A stretch of DNA of 64,000 nt from Winogradskyella endarachnes (GTDB lineage Bacteria > Bacteroidota > Bacteroidia > Flavobacteriales > Flavobacteriaceae): assembly GCF_009741275.1 (NCBI RefSeq), contig NZ_WOWS01000003.1:1-64000 (forward strand), in the 5' to 3' direction. The position numbers were made by a program, and so were the translations under genes. The number at the start of each line of letters is the position of its first letter. The stretch's first letter is position 1. This document shows, in pieces, positions 1 through 7,584 of the stretch. Under the pieces are notes generated by a model, which saw only the letters and a list, made by a program, of their open reading frames with translations, was not told the origin of the DNA and made no database searches.

Positions 1-76
1 ATCTATTTTCGTTTAAAAGAGTCTCAATTTGGATTCTTTCTTTTAGGGTAAGTCGTCTATGCTTTTTTACTTTCAT
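1..76 (-). CDS. IS30-family transposase, N-terminal fragment (runs off window)
   Basis: Only the first 25 codons are visible, starting at an ATG at 76 and leaving the window. The peptide begins MKVKKHRRLTLKERIQIETL and resembles the N-terminal helix-turn-helix of IS30-family transposases, which typically begin with a short basic stretch and then L-T-x-E/K-E-R-x-x-I. It lies on the same strand as the cassette genes, at the distal end of the array, so it has probably inserted into a further cassette. Identification rests on a short segment, and the catalytic DDE region lies outside the window. Confidence 0.55.
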   Translation of the reverse strand, partial: MKVKKHRRLTLKERIQIETLLNENR

Positions 77-80
77 TATA

Positions 81-104
81 ACAAATCTATAATTTTAGAT
101 TTGT
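81..104. promoter_or_regulatory. Inverted repeat upstream of the transposase
   Basis: ACAAATCTA (81-89) and TAGATTTGT (96-104) form a perfect 9-bp inverted repeat with a 6-nt loop, starting 4 bp upstream of the transposase ATG. It could be a transposase operator, an upstream transcription block, or part of the IS terminal repeat. The other end of the element is not visible, so this cannot be decided. Confidence 0.4.
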
Positions 105-145
105 TGCGTTAAGTTATTGAATAGAGCAGGGTATGTTTAGATTAC

Positions 146-276
146 CGCTAACGGTCTCGGCTATGAGTAGTTGCGTGGGTTAGTACTTAATTTTGCAAGT
201 ACACACCAAGCTGAAAATCCGCGAGGATTTTCAGAAGTAGGCGAGAACAAGCAATTACTTATAGCCATTGTTAGGC
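146..276 (-). repeat. attC-like site 1 (131 bp)
   Basis: The site runs from CGCTAAC (146-152) to GTTAGGC (270-276). Outer arms GGCTATGAGTAGTTGC and GCAATTACTTATAGCC pair with few mismatches. The core is a near-perfect hairpin, CTGAAAATCC against GGATTTTCAG. The spacer between the AAC/GTT box and the arm is 6 nt on one side and 3 nt on the other. It is almost identical to sites 3 and 10. Confidence 0.8.
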
Positions 277-285
277 ACTGGTTTT

Positions 286-1980
286 TTATTCTTCTTTTAA
301 AACACCTCTAAATTTATCAATAAATAATTCCGTTGGTAAATTATATGGAATATTTCTATATGTTATTGGTGTAATTTTGTCTGTCAAACGTTTATTTGCT
401 AGTTCCATACCATATTCATAATTCGGTGTATTAATCTTAAATTTTGAGTTTAATTTGTTCAGATGACTGTCTAAAATATCTTTGAATCTTTTATCCTTTT
501 CTTTTAAATAAGGCGACCAAAGTATAATTGTATCAATATCTATTACTGTTAAACTCTTAATGTTTGATAAATTAAATTTGTCACTTAATCTTTCTTCTAA
601 ACTTTCTAGATACCAACTGTTTAATCTGTAGTTAATTCCTAATGTCTGAAATATTCTATCGTGAACTAATAGAATAGGGTAAATCTTTAAATTATTCTTT
701 GAATTAACATAAGAATCAAAACGGAATTTCTTTTCGAGAATTTCCTCAATTGTATTAATTAATTGACCTATTCCAACTTTATGGTTTTCATCTCCTAAAA
801 ATTTAATTTTTAGAGTTTCATTAATTTTTTCAATATCTGCAGATGCTTTTACAGCTTTTGCTATTAAAACGTCTTTGTTTTCGAATACGAATATGTTATT
901 ATTATGTCTTAAGTAATAATCAGGTTCACCTGGAAGTTCCGTGTCCGATTCGGGTTTTTTAGTAAAATATGGTTTGTGGAAGATTTCATCTAAGACTTTT
1001 TTCATTAGAAAATTTTCAGAAAACTCTTTATTAAAAAAGTTAAAGAAGTTACCATATTTTGACTTTAAATCAGAATCAGATTCATAGATTTCCTTTATTT
1101 TAAATTTTGAACTACGGTAGAATTTATCGATTACATAGAAATAATTAACAATAGAGTAGGTATGCTCTTCTATTTTATATATAGGATTAATTTTGATATA
1201 TGTAAAATCTTCGTCAGTCAATATATCATCAGACGTCATTGAGGTCAGGAATTTCTCCGAATTTTCATCCTCTACTTTAAATATATAATTGTTGCTTGTT
1301 TTTAACTCTAATAATTTACCAAAGAGATATTTCATTTCTTTGAAAAAATCTTCTTCGTTGTCAGTATTAAAAGATGCAATCAAGTGCGCCTTTAAATTTT
1401 CAAATTCAGGTTCCGAGTTTAAAAAATCAAATAGAAACTCTACTTTAACCAGAGTCGTATATATTAGTTTTAAAAACTCTAAATCGTCATTTTCAAAAAT
1501 TGCCAAATCGGATAGCGGAAAATTGAAAATCACACTAAAATCAACCAATTTTTCAAAATTGGAATTTGATGTACTTTCCAAATTTTGATTCTTATTGATT
1601 TCTCTATTTACAACCAAGAATGCCTTGAATAAATTTATTTCGTCTTCATCGATAGAAGAGTTTTCATTGTCTTCTAATAGTTCTTTTCTATTTGATAATA
1701 TAAGTTCAGATAATTTTAAACTTGCGTGTTTAGAAACCGTTTCTGGTTTGTTTTTGATACCATTCTTCTTGCTGTAGTCAACTATCCTATCATAAATATC
1801 TTTCGCAATTTCTGGGCTAGAGAAAAAGTTATCAAAATTCGGTAAGTTATTCGTATTGAAAAACCCTATGCTTTTCAGAAGTGTTTCTCTAGAAATATTT
1901 TTAAGGTAAAATAAAACTTCTTGTTTTTCTTCTTCAGGAAACACATCCTCAAATTCGAGTCTTTGTATAATTTTTATCAT
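286..1980 (-). CDS. Unknown 564-aa cassette protein with PD-(D/E)XK-like motif
   Basis: I do not recognise a named family. The first 330 residues are rich in acidic and aromatic residues, with no signal peptide or membrane segment. Around residues 350-410 there is a PD-(D/E)XK-like arrangement: P353-D354, then E367-N-K369 thirteen residues on, and G405-Q406-L as the possible motif III. The C-terminal part (residues 430-500) reads as alternating strands and helices, as in restriction-endonuclease-like folds. By inference this is a nuclease-type defence protein, consistent with the restriction and HEPN genes in the same array. It starts at ATG 1980, 29 bp inside the cassette boundary, and is the only gene in its cassette. 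Confidence 0.7.
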   Translation of the reverse strand: MIKIIQRLEFEDVFPEEEKQEVLFYLKNISRETLLKSIGFFNTNNLPNFDNFFSSPEIAKDIYDRIVDYSKKNGIKNKPETVSKHASLKLSELILSNRKELLEDNENSSIDEDEINLFKAFLVVNREINKNQNLESTSNSNFEKLVDFSVIFNFPLSDLAIFENDDLEFLKLIYTTLVKVEFLFDFLNSEPEFENLKAHLIASFNTDNEEDFFKEMKYLFGKLLELKTSNNYIFKVEDENSEKFLTSMTSDDILTDEDFTYIKINPIYKIEEHTYSIVNYFYVIDKFYRSSKFKIKEIYESDSDLKSKYGNFFNFFNKEFSENFLMKKVLDEIFHKPYFTKKPESDTELPGEPDYYLRHNNNIFVFENKDVLIAKAVKASADIEKINETLKIKFLGDENHKVGIGQLINTIEEILEKKFRFDSYVNSKNNLKIYPILLVHDRIFQTLGINYRLNSWYLESLEERLSDKFNLSNIKSLTVIDIDTIILWSPYLKEKDKRFKDILDSHLNKLNSKFKINTPNYEYGMELANKRLTDKITPITYRNIPYNLPTELFIDKFRGVLKEE

Positions 1981-2008
1981 AGATTTTTCGGTGTGCTTGG
2001 AAACTTGT

Positions 2009-2140
2009 GCCTAACGGTCTAGTGTATGATTTCGTTGCGTGTTTAAGCAACTAATTTAGCAAATACAAACCGAATAGAAAATCCGAGAGGATTTTCGTAA
2101 GTAAGCCTTTACTAGCAATGAATTATACACGGTGTTAGCA
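2009..2140 (-). repeat. attC-like site 2 (132 bp)
   Basis: The site runs from GCCTAAC (2009-2015) to GTTAGCA (2134-2140). Arms GTGTATGATTTCGTTGC and GCAATGAATTATACAC pair. The central hairpin is built on GAAAATCC/GGATTTTC. The 3' box overlaps the stop codon of the neighbouring gene (TTA 2135-2137). Confidence 0.8.
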
Positions 2141-2959
2141 CACGTAATTTTTCTTAATGTATAATTCAAATATTTCATCCATACTTTTATTCTCTTTTTT
2201 CCGCAATCTATGTAATTCCATTCCAGCTTTTTCAAATATTTCGTTTTTCATTATGTCATTTTCAATTTGTTTCGGCTTATCGTGCCAACTGCTATCTAAC
2301 TCAATAAAAAACTTTGGTTTAAAGGTATCTGAATCGACAATACATAAATCCAAAGTTGACTTAAAGAAAAAGGATTTTGTCTTGTTTTCAAGTAATTCTA
2401 TGATTTTGGAATTAATTATTGAACTTAAAGCTATGTTTGGTAATATTATTTCATTCTTCAGTATTCTTTTGGAAGCCAAGTAAAGTTCTTTTTCCTGTGG
2501 TGAATTAAAGATAGATTTAGAAAAATCTAATTCTCCAGAATTTCCAATTTCTACATTCAGATTAGATGCAAGTATTGTTTTCTCAATTTTCTCTGTCCGT
2601 TCGGAATTTTTATTTTTTAAAAATTCTTGAGCTTGAGTATTTTCAGTTAAAATTTTTGCGTACTGTTCAGAAGGATGTTTTTGAAATAAATATTCCGCAA
2701 TTTCCAATACACAGTTTTCGGAAAGTTTTAAAACTCCGAGGTTATGATTTAATTGAAAAATTCTGGCGAGTACAATAGAAAGATTTTCATCTCCGTCATT
2801 TTCATAACGCTTTACTTCATTTATCAAATTCATTTCAAACACAGAAAAAATTGGGTCGGTTGCTAATTCTCTGCAATTATTTTCATCAGACAAAAGCTGA
2901 TTTAACTTTGACCATTCTTTGGTTTGTAAATAAATCAGACAGTTTTCAGTAATATTCAC
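2135..2959 (-). CDS. DUF2726 domain protein, putative endonuclease-like
   Basis: Residues ~153-255 match the DUF2726 pattern: SPQEKELYLA, then LPNIALSSII, FFFKSTLDLCIVD (D204), FIELDSSWHD (E220, D222, H226) and a basic C-terminal helix with EIFEKAG. DUF2726 belongs to the Vsr/PD-(D/E)XK-like nuclease group and is often found in mobile or defence contexts. Residues 1-150 are helical and unrecognised. The start is GTG at 2959, the first start after an in-frame stop. The stop codon is the TAA of the cassette boundary itself, so the last residues (V-C) are encoded by the attC-like terminus. A direct substrate is not known. Confidence 0.8.
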   Translation of the reverse strand: MNITENCLIYLQTKEWSKLNQLLSDENNCRELATDPIFSVFEMNLINEVKRYENDGDENLSIVLARIFQLNHNLGVLKLSENCVLEIAEYLFQKHPSEQYAKILTENTQAQEFLKNKNSERTEKIEKTILASNLNVEIGNSGELDFSKSIFNSPQEKELYLASKRILKNEIILPNIALSSIINSKIIELLENKTKSFFFKSTLDLCIVDSDTFKPKFFIELDSSWHDKPKQIENDIMKNEIFEKAGMELHRLRKKENKSMDEIFELYIKKNYVC

Positions 2960-2978
2960 TTCGTTTTGTTCTTATGTG

Positions 2979-3109
2979 TGCTAACGGTCTCGGCTATGAG
3001 TAGTTGCGTGGTTTAGCACTTAACTTTGCAAGTACACACCAAACTGAAAATCCGCGAGGATTTTCAGAAGTAGGTGAGAACAAGCAATTACTTATAGCCA
3101 TTGTTGTGG
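2979..3109 (-). repeat. attC-like site 3 (131 bp)
   Basis: The site runs from TGCTAAC (2979-2985) to GTTGTGG (3103-3109). Its interior is almost identical to site 1, with the same GGCTATGAGTAGTTGC arm and CTGAAAATCC hairpin. The terminal boxes differ from site 1 in the bases that pair with each site's own cassette. Confidence 0.8.
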
Positions 3110-3125
3110 TTAGTGTTTTTTTTAT

Positions 3126-3920
3126 TTATTTACTCAATTTTAAAATTCTAAAAGCTCCTTGAATTACCAAAACAAAAACTATTGTTCCGATAATCAAATC
3201 AGGTTTGCTTGAACTCAACCAGTTTACCAAAAGTCCAGCTGTTATTACTCCTAAATTTATAATCACATCGTTTGATGTGAAAATCATACTTGCTTTCATA
3301 TGTGCCTCTTCTTTACTTTTTGATTTTTGTAAAATGTAAAGACAAATTCCGTTTGCAATAAGTGCGAAAATTGAAACTATAATCATTGTCGAAAAGTTAG
3401 GTAATTTCTCGTCTCCGAAAAATCTCCTTAAAACTTCTACAAATCCAATAATTGCAAGTGTTATTTGAAAATATCCAGCAAGTTTGGCAATCCGTTTTTT
3501 CTTTATTACTGTTCCGCCAACCGCAAACAAGCTAATTCCGTAAACGAAACTGTCCGCAAGCATATCTAAACTGTCGGCAACCAATCCCATTGATTTTGAG
3601 ATTATTCCTGTTGTCATTTCAATTATGAAAAACGCAAAATTTATGGCAAGTACAGACCAGAGTAGTTTTTTTTGGTTTGCATTTTCATTAAATTCCGTTT
3701 GGTCAGTTTGTTCAGTCGAGATTTTCTTTCCGCCTAAATTCAGTTCGATAACTGACTTTTCAATTTGGTCAGTTTCTCCGCTATGAAAAACGGTCAGTTT
3801 TCGGTTCGGAATGTCAAAGTCCAAATTCGCAATACTTGAAATTCCGTCCAATTTCATTCGGATTAGATTTTCCTCTGAAGGACAGTCCATTTTAGTAATC
3901 TCAAATATTGTTTTATTCAT
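3126..3920 (-). CDS. Cation diffusion facilitator with N-terminal HMA-like domain
   Basis: An inner-membrane cation efflux protein of the CDF family, 264 aa. The N-terminal ~75 residues resemble a heavy-metal-associated fold, but the metal site reads M-D-C-P-S-E-E, with only one Cys where CxxC is usual. Membrane segments begin near residue 87. The CDF metal site is visible as DSLDMLADSF in TM2 and as HMKASMIFTSNDV in the TM5 region. The usual cytoplasmic C-terminal domain is missing; the protein ends soon after the last membrane segment. By family it would export a divalent metal by proton antiport. It is a stand-alone cassette gene with its own 9-bp junction pair TTGTGGTTA/TAACCACAA. Confidence 0.85.
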   Translation of the reverse strand: MNKTIFEITKMDCPSEENLIRMKLDGISSIANLDFDIPNRKLTVFHSGETDQIEKSVIELNLGGKKISTEQTDQTEFNENANQKKLLWSVLAINFAFFIIEMTTGIISKSMGLVADSLDMLADSFVYGISLFAVGGTVIKKKRIAKLAGYFQITLAIIGFVEVLRRFFGDEKLPNFSTMIIVSIFALIANGICLYILQKSKSKEEAHMKASMIFTSNDVIINLGVITAGLLVNWLSSSKPDLIIGTIVFVLVIQGAFRILKLSK

Positions 3921-3946
3921 TTAGTTTCTCGGTTTTTTTACATTAA

Positions 3947-4077
3947 CCACAACGTGTTTGTATATGGTTTGTTGCGTGGTTTAGAACGTAATTTAGCAAA
4001 TAAAAACCGAATAGAAAATCCGCGAGGATTTTCGTAAGTAGGCTAGAACTAGCAATAAATTATATACGGTGTTAGGC
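3947..4077 (-). repeat. attC-like site 4 (131 bp)
   Basis: The site runs from CCACAAC (3947-3953) to GTTAGGC (4071-4077). Arms GTATATGGTTTGTTGC and GCAATAAATTATATAC pair. The GAAAATCC/GGATTTTC hairpin is shared with site 2. Confidence 0.8.
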
Positions 4078-4084
4078 AAAGTAA

Positions 4085-5086
4085 TTATTTCAATATTTCA
4101 CTTAATCTCAAGAAAAATTTTGATGTTTCTCTTAAAGTTGATTTATCATTATCTGAAATTCCATCGGGATGAAAATGCATAACATCATTTCTAATTCTTC
4201 TTACTTCATTCAATCTTGCGATGAATGTTTTTCTATCGATTAAAATATTTAGTCGGTCCCAATTTTCGGCATTCTCCATAATCCTGATATATTCTCCGAA
4301 AGTTAGGTCTGAAATCAAATGAATTTCTTTGTTTTCATCCGTGGCTTTTACGTAGTTTTTTATTTCGGCAAGAGTGAATTTACCATCTAAAATTTTTCTT
4401 ATGTGGTTTTCAATTTCTTCTAATATTAAAAACGGTTCTGTTAACATTAAAAACTGTTCACTAATGTCAGTTGTAGTCACTATTCCAGATATTTCCATTT
4501 TATCATTACGAACGAGGATTGTTTCTTTGGATATTATTTTTTTGATAGCATCGAATAATGGGGCTTCGTAATCCAAAATTTCAACATCTTTTGACATATA
4601 ATCCCTAACGAATTTTCCAGAACTATTTTGAGTTAGACATTGACCAATTGTTTTCCAAGTAATGATTCCGTCAACTTTTCGAGTGTCAGACATAACAGGT
4701 AATTGGGAATAGTCGTGAAGCATCATAAGTGTAATTGCTTCACTCAATTCTGCATCTCTATTTATTGAAATTGGTGGTTTGTTAGCTGATGGTAATAGTT
4801 TAATTCTATTTATAGGGTCATAATCAATTTCAGCATCTTGTTTCTTTTTGTTTATTCTGACCTTTTCAGCTTGTTTTAATTCAACATTTCCCCAAAGATA
4901 AGTTGTTGCAAAATCAGGAACTACTTCTATTTTATGTCTTTTCAAATAGTTCTTAATAATTATATTATTGTATTTCGACCTCCTTTCGCAATGAAAGTAC
5001 CATAGCAACTGTTTTGTAAGTAGAACAACAACCTTATTTTCTTCTTTTATTTCTTTTATTATTTCCTCAAATTCTGGTTTTACCAT
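4085..5086 (-). CDS. CBS-pair protein with C-terminal HEPN-like domain
   Basis: 333 aa, cytosolic. Residues 1-95 are unrecognised. Residues ~105-212 form two CBS repeats (SINRDAELSEAITLMMLHDY ending in VDGIITWKTIG, and a second ending in ISGIVTTTDIS), a module that senses adenine nucleotides in many proteins. The C-terminal part, ~215-333, is all-helical and carries R299-N-D-V-M-H304, the Rx4H signature of HEPN ribonucleases. I infer a nucleotide-gated RNase or toxin-like effector; similar CBS proteins without nuclease activity also exist. It is a single-gene cassette starting at ATG 5086, with junction TTAGGCAAA/TTTGCCTAA. Confidence 0.75.
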   Translation of the reverse strand: MVKPEFEEIIKEIKEENKVVVLLTKQLLWYFHCERRSKYNNIIIKNYLKRHKIEVVPDFATTYLWGNVELKQAEKVRINKKKQDAEIDYDPINRIKLLPSANKPPISINRDAELSEAITLMMLHDYSQLPVMSDTRKVDGIITWKTIGQCLTQNSSGKFVRDYMSKDVEILDYEAPLFDAIKKIISKETILVRNDKMEISGIVTTTDISEQFLMLTEPFLILEEIENHIRKILDGKFTLAEIKNYVKATDENKEIHLISDLTFGEYIRIMENAENWDRLNILIDRKTFIARLNEVRRIRNDVMHFHPDGISDNDKSTLRETSKFFLRLSEILK

Positions 5087-5103
5087 AAAGTTGCTTTTAT
5101 TTT

Positions 5104-5235
5104 GCCTAACGTGTTTGTATATGGTTTCGTTGCGTGTTTAAGCACTAAAGTTAGCAAATAAATCACAGGTAGAAAGTCCGCGAGGACTTTCGTAAGTAGG
5201 CTATAACTAGCAATGAATTATACACGGTGTTCTAC
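5104..5235 (-). repeat. attC-like site 5 (132 bp)
   Basis: The site runs from GCCTAAC (5104-5110) to GTTCTAC (5229-5235). Arms GTATATGGTTTCGTTGC and GCAATGAATTATACAC pair. The central hairpin is GAAAGTCC/GGACTTTC, a compensated variant (A-T to G-C) of the GAAAATCC/GGATTTTC core in sites 2 and 4. Confidence 0.8.
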
Positions 5236-5451
5236 GCAGTTTTTATTCCGCCTAATTTTTCGTTCAGTTTTTTAATTCCGTAAACTTGCTAAATTCCGCA
5301 AGAGTTGATTCCGTTTTACAGTTCAGCACAACATTTATAAATTCCGTTAGAGTAATAATTCCGTAAAAATAAATTTAGCGTGCAGTTCCGATTTATTCTT
5401 ATTTTTTTCAGCCGTTTTTAATTCAGTTCTTTTAAAATTCGGTTGAAATTT

Positions 5452-5634
5452 TTATACTTTTTCTTTATTCTTTTTATAAATATTGTAAATCAAAGAAATG
5501 ATTGGTAAAACTAAAATCAAAATCCAGTCCATTCCATCAATGGTAAAACCATCTTTATACAGAAAAGACGATGCTTCATAAATGATTAAAAATATAAAAA
5601 TTAGTAACGGTGTAGTAAATATGTTTGTTTTCAT
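5452..5634 (-). CDS. Small two-helix membrane protein, unknown
   Basis: 60 aa with two predicted membrane helices (residues ~8-25 and ~36-52) and a basic C-terminus (YKKNKEKV). It is the only plausible coding sequence in its cassette. About 217 bp of cassette lie downstream without a gene, rich in repeated TTCCG words. No family recognised. Small membrane proteins are common cassette cargo, but the function here is unknown. Confidence 0.55.
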   Translation of the reverse strand: MKTNIFTTPLLIFIFLIIYEASSFLYKDGFTIDGMDWILILVLPIISLIYNIYKKNKEKV

Positions 5635-5714
5635 TTTGTTTTAAAATATATTGGTTAATTCATCAGATTAGTATGAAATTATTCTTTTTTGTTACAAGAT
5701 TAGTCTTAAATTGC

Positions 5715-5849
5715 GTAGAACGGTCTTGGCTATGGTTTCGTTACGGAATGGTACGCGAGTATCATTCCGCAGTAACCATAAATTTAGCAAAAAGGCTCGA
5801 AATTCCGATTAGGAATTTCAGCCGTAATGAACTATAGCCGTTGTTGTAG
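5715..5849 (-). repeat. attC-like site 6 (135 bp)
   Basis: The site runs from GTAGAAC (5715-5721) to GTTGTAG (5843-5849). The outer arm GGCTATGGTTTCGTTACGG pairs with CCGTAATGAACTATAGCC. The interior has its own hairpins (GAAATTCC/GGAATTTC), so the primary sequence has diverged but the fold is kept. Confidence 0.75.
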
Positions 5850-5853
5850 CCAG

Positions 5854-6474
5854 TTATTTTAAATATTTATTAATCATCTCTTTATTCGACAAGTCTATCA
5901 GTTCCGAACTATTCCAGTCCATCAAAACTAAATTCCATTTTTCACCAACTTTGGAAAGCACGTCAACAACTTTTTCGTGATTCAGTCCGAATAGATTCGT
6001 AATCCAGATATTCTCGACTTTATCATTCTCAAAATCAAAATAAACTGCTGAATATTCTTTTCCATATCCAATTGTGTTTTCACTTTTCACTCGGTAATCA
6101 CTTCCGTATCCAGTTATAACTTCCGTATGTTTTTCAGTTCCGAGTTCAGTCAACAGTTTTTCAAGTTCCGTTCTCTCAATTTCTCGGCTTTTTAAACTCA
6201 CTTTGTTTTCTTCTCTAACATAGATATCCGAATTTCCTTTTTCGGCAGTAAAATCAGCTATGTTGTCCGCTAGTTTTAGTAAATCCGATAAGTTCTCTTT
6301 TGGTATAATCTCTATTTGGCAGAAATCATCTTCGTGATAGAAAATTGTTCCTTTTGCTCTGTATTCCGTTTTTGTCAATTCCGAAGGTGCAGTTTTTGTA
6401 TTTGACTTTGTAAAATAAACCAAAGCGAATATTGCTATTATAATTCCTATTCCAATTGCCATTCGTGATTTCAT
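5854..6474 (-). CDS. Unknown membrane-anchored protein (cassette)
   Basis: 206 aa. One N-terminal membrane helix or uncleaved signal (residues ~5-21), followed by a soluble domain that would face the periplasm. No lipobox, catalytic motif or recognised family. It starts at ATG 6474, only 12 bp from the cassette boundary, and stops just inside the other boundary, so the gene fills its cassette. The DNA is notably rich in TTCCG and TCCGA words compared with the chromosome to the right, which suggests acquired DNA. Confidence 0.6.
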   Translation of the reverse strand: MKSRMAIGIGIIIAIFALVYFTKSNTKTAPSELTKTEYRAKGTIFYHEDDFCQIEIIPKENLSDLLKLADNIADFTAEKGNSDIYVREENKVSLKSREIERTELEKLLTELGTEKHTEVITGYGSDYRVKSENTIGYGKEYSAVYFDFENDKVENIWITNLFGLNHEKVVDVLSKVGEKWNLVLMDWNSSELIDLSNKEMINKYLK

Positions 6475-6486
6475 TTTTCTAATTGG

Positions 6487-6683
6487 CTACAACGGTCTAG
6501 TGTATGGAACGTAGCGTATAAAAAGACACTAACTTTTCGGATAAACACAGAGCCGAATTTTTATATTTTGTTTTTAATTTATCAATTTTTAAAAGCCAAA
6601 TTAAAAATTTGGCGGACTTTCTAAATATACAGAAACCTTTGGTTTTCGCACTTATTAGCTATGTTTTATACACCTTGTTGTGT
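6487..6683 (-). repeat. attC-like site 7 (197 bp, long subclass)
   Basis: The site runs from CTACAAC (6487-6493) to GTTGTGT (6677-6683). Arms GTGTATGGAACGTAGC and GCTATGTTTTATACAC pair. The centre holds an extra ~65 bp including GCCAAATT/AATTTGGC followed by GGACTTT, also found in site 8. Confidence 0.75.
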
Positions 6684-6687
6684 GTAG

Positions 6688-7359
6688 TTATTTTTCCACT
6701 ATAAGACTCTTTTCAGATTCCAATTCCATCATACTCATTTCTCCTCCTAAATAATAAGAAGGCAAATTACCTTTAATTCCTAATCTGTAAATTCCGATTC
6801 CTGAAAGTCGCTTTTCCTCTCGTCCGTCAGGAATTAATCTGAATCTTGAAAAGTATGGTTTATCTGGTTTTACATATTCGCTTTGTATTCCAAAACATTC
6901 AATCATTAATTCTTTTCCTGAAATGCGACCATATTTATTTTCTAATAAAGTAGACTTCTTATTAGATTGTTGTTGACTTGTTGGGAATATAACAACTTTA
7001 GAAGTGTCAAGACCTTTTAATTCTTGCTCGTTTATCTCCGAGAACTTGATAAAATCGTTAAATTCGGTTTCATTTTCAAAAGATTTATTTGTCCAGAATA
7101 ATCCAGAAAAACAGTTAAGTCTCAGAGGTAAATTAGGTTTGTGTTTTTCTACTTCTTTTTCTGTCAACTTTAAATGTTCAATGAATTCCGAGTTTTTTTC
7201 AAAGAAATCTTTCGGTGTTCGTAAGTAAATTAAAGTTCTATTTTTACTGTAAACAAAAGTATTGTCTTCTTTAATCGTTAAATAAAATACTTCATTGTTA
7301 TCAAACATTACTATTCGAATCCGATTGTCTCTGAATTTATAAATATCTCCTATTTGCAT
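6688..7359 (-). CDS. Unknown cytosolic protein (cassette)
   Basis: 223 aa from an ATG at 7359. The frame can be extended to a TTG at 7392, but that codon lies inside the cassette terminus (ACACAAC), so I prefer the ATG. There is no signal peptide or membrane segment. The first 60 residues look like a small beta-rich domain (IGDIYKFRDNRIRIVMFDN, then VFYLTI). No family recognised. Junction TTGTGTGTA/TACACACAA; the stop codon is about 10 bp inside the boundary. Confidence 0.6.
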   Translation of the reverse strand: MQIGDIYKFRDNRIRIVMFDNNEVFYLTIKEDNTFVYSKNRTLIYLRTPKDFFEKNSEFIEHLKLTEKEVEKHKPNLPLRLNCFSGLFWTNKSFENETEFNDFIKFSEINEQELKGLDTSKVVIFPTSQQQSNKKSTLLENKYGRISGKELMIECFGIQSEYVKPDKPYFSRFRLIPDGREEKRLSGIGIYRLGIKGNLPSYYLGGEMSMMELESEKSLIVEK

Positions 7360-7386
7360 AGATTTTTGTCGGTCTCGTTTAATTAC

Positions 7387-7584
7387 ACACAACGGCTTCG
7401 GCTAAGGTTAGTACGGGATTAAATTAACATTTAATTTCGGATTAAGCGATTAGCCAAAACTTTTTATTTTGTTTTATCTTTTTCTGTTCTAAAGCCAAAT
7501 CAAAAGATTTGGCGGACTTTATAAAAATACACTAACTTTTGGATTAAGCACTAAAACCCGTATTAATTTTAGCCATTGTTAGCA
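7387..7584 (-). repeat. attC-like site 8 (198 bp, long subclass)
   Basis: The site runs from ACACAAC (7387-7393) to GTTAGCA (7578-7584). Arms GGCTAAGGTTAGTACGGG and CCCGTATTAATTTTAGCC pair. It shares the central GCCAAAT...ATTTGGCGGACTTT block with site 7. GTTA supplies the stop codon of the adjacent gene. Confidence 0.75.

Noticed and set aside
5625-5837. Plus-strand reading frame across an attC-like site
   Set aside because: It lies mostly inside the palindrome, runs against all other cassette genes and has no recognisable features.
7360-7392. TTG start for the 234-residue version of the cassette protein
   Set aside because: The codon lies in the cassette terminus, and the added residues are encoded by the attC-like end; the ATG at 7359 is the better start.
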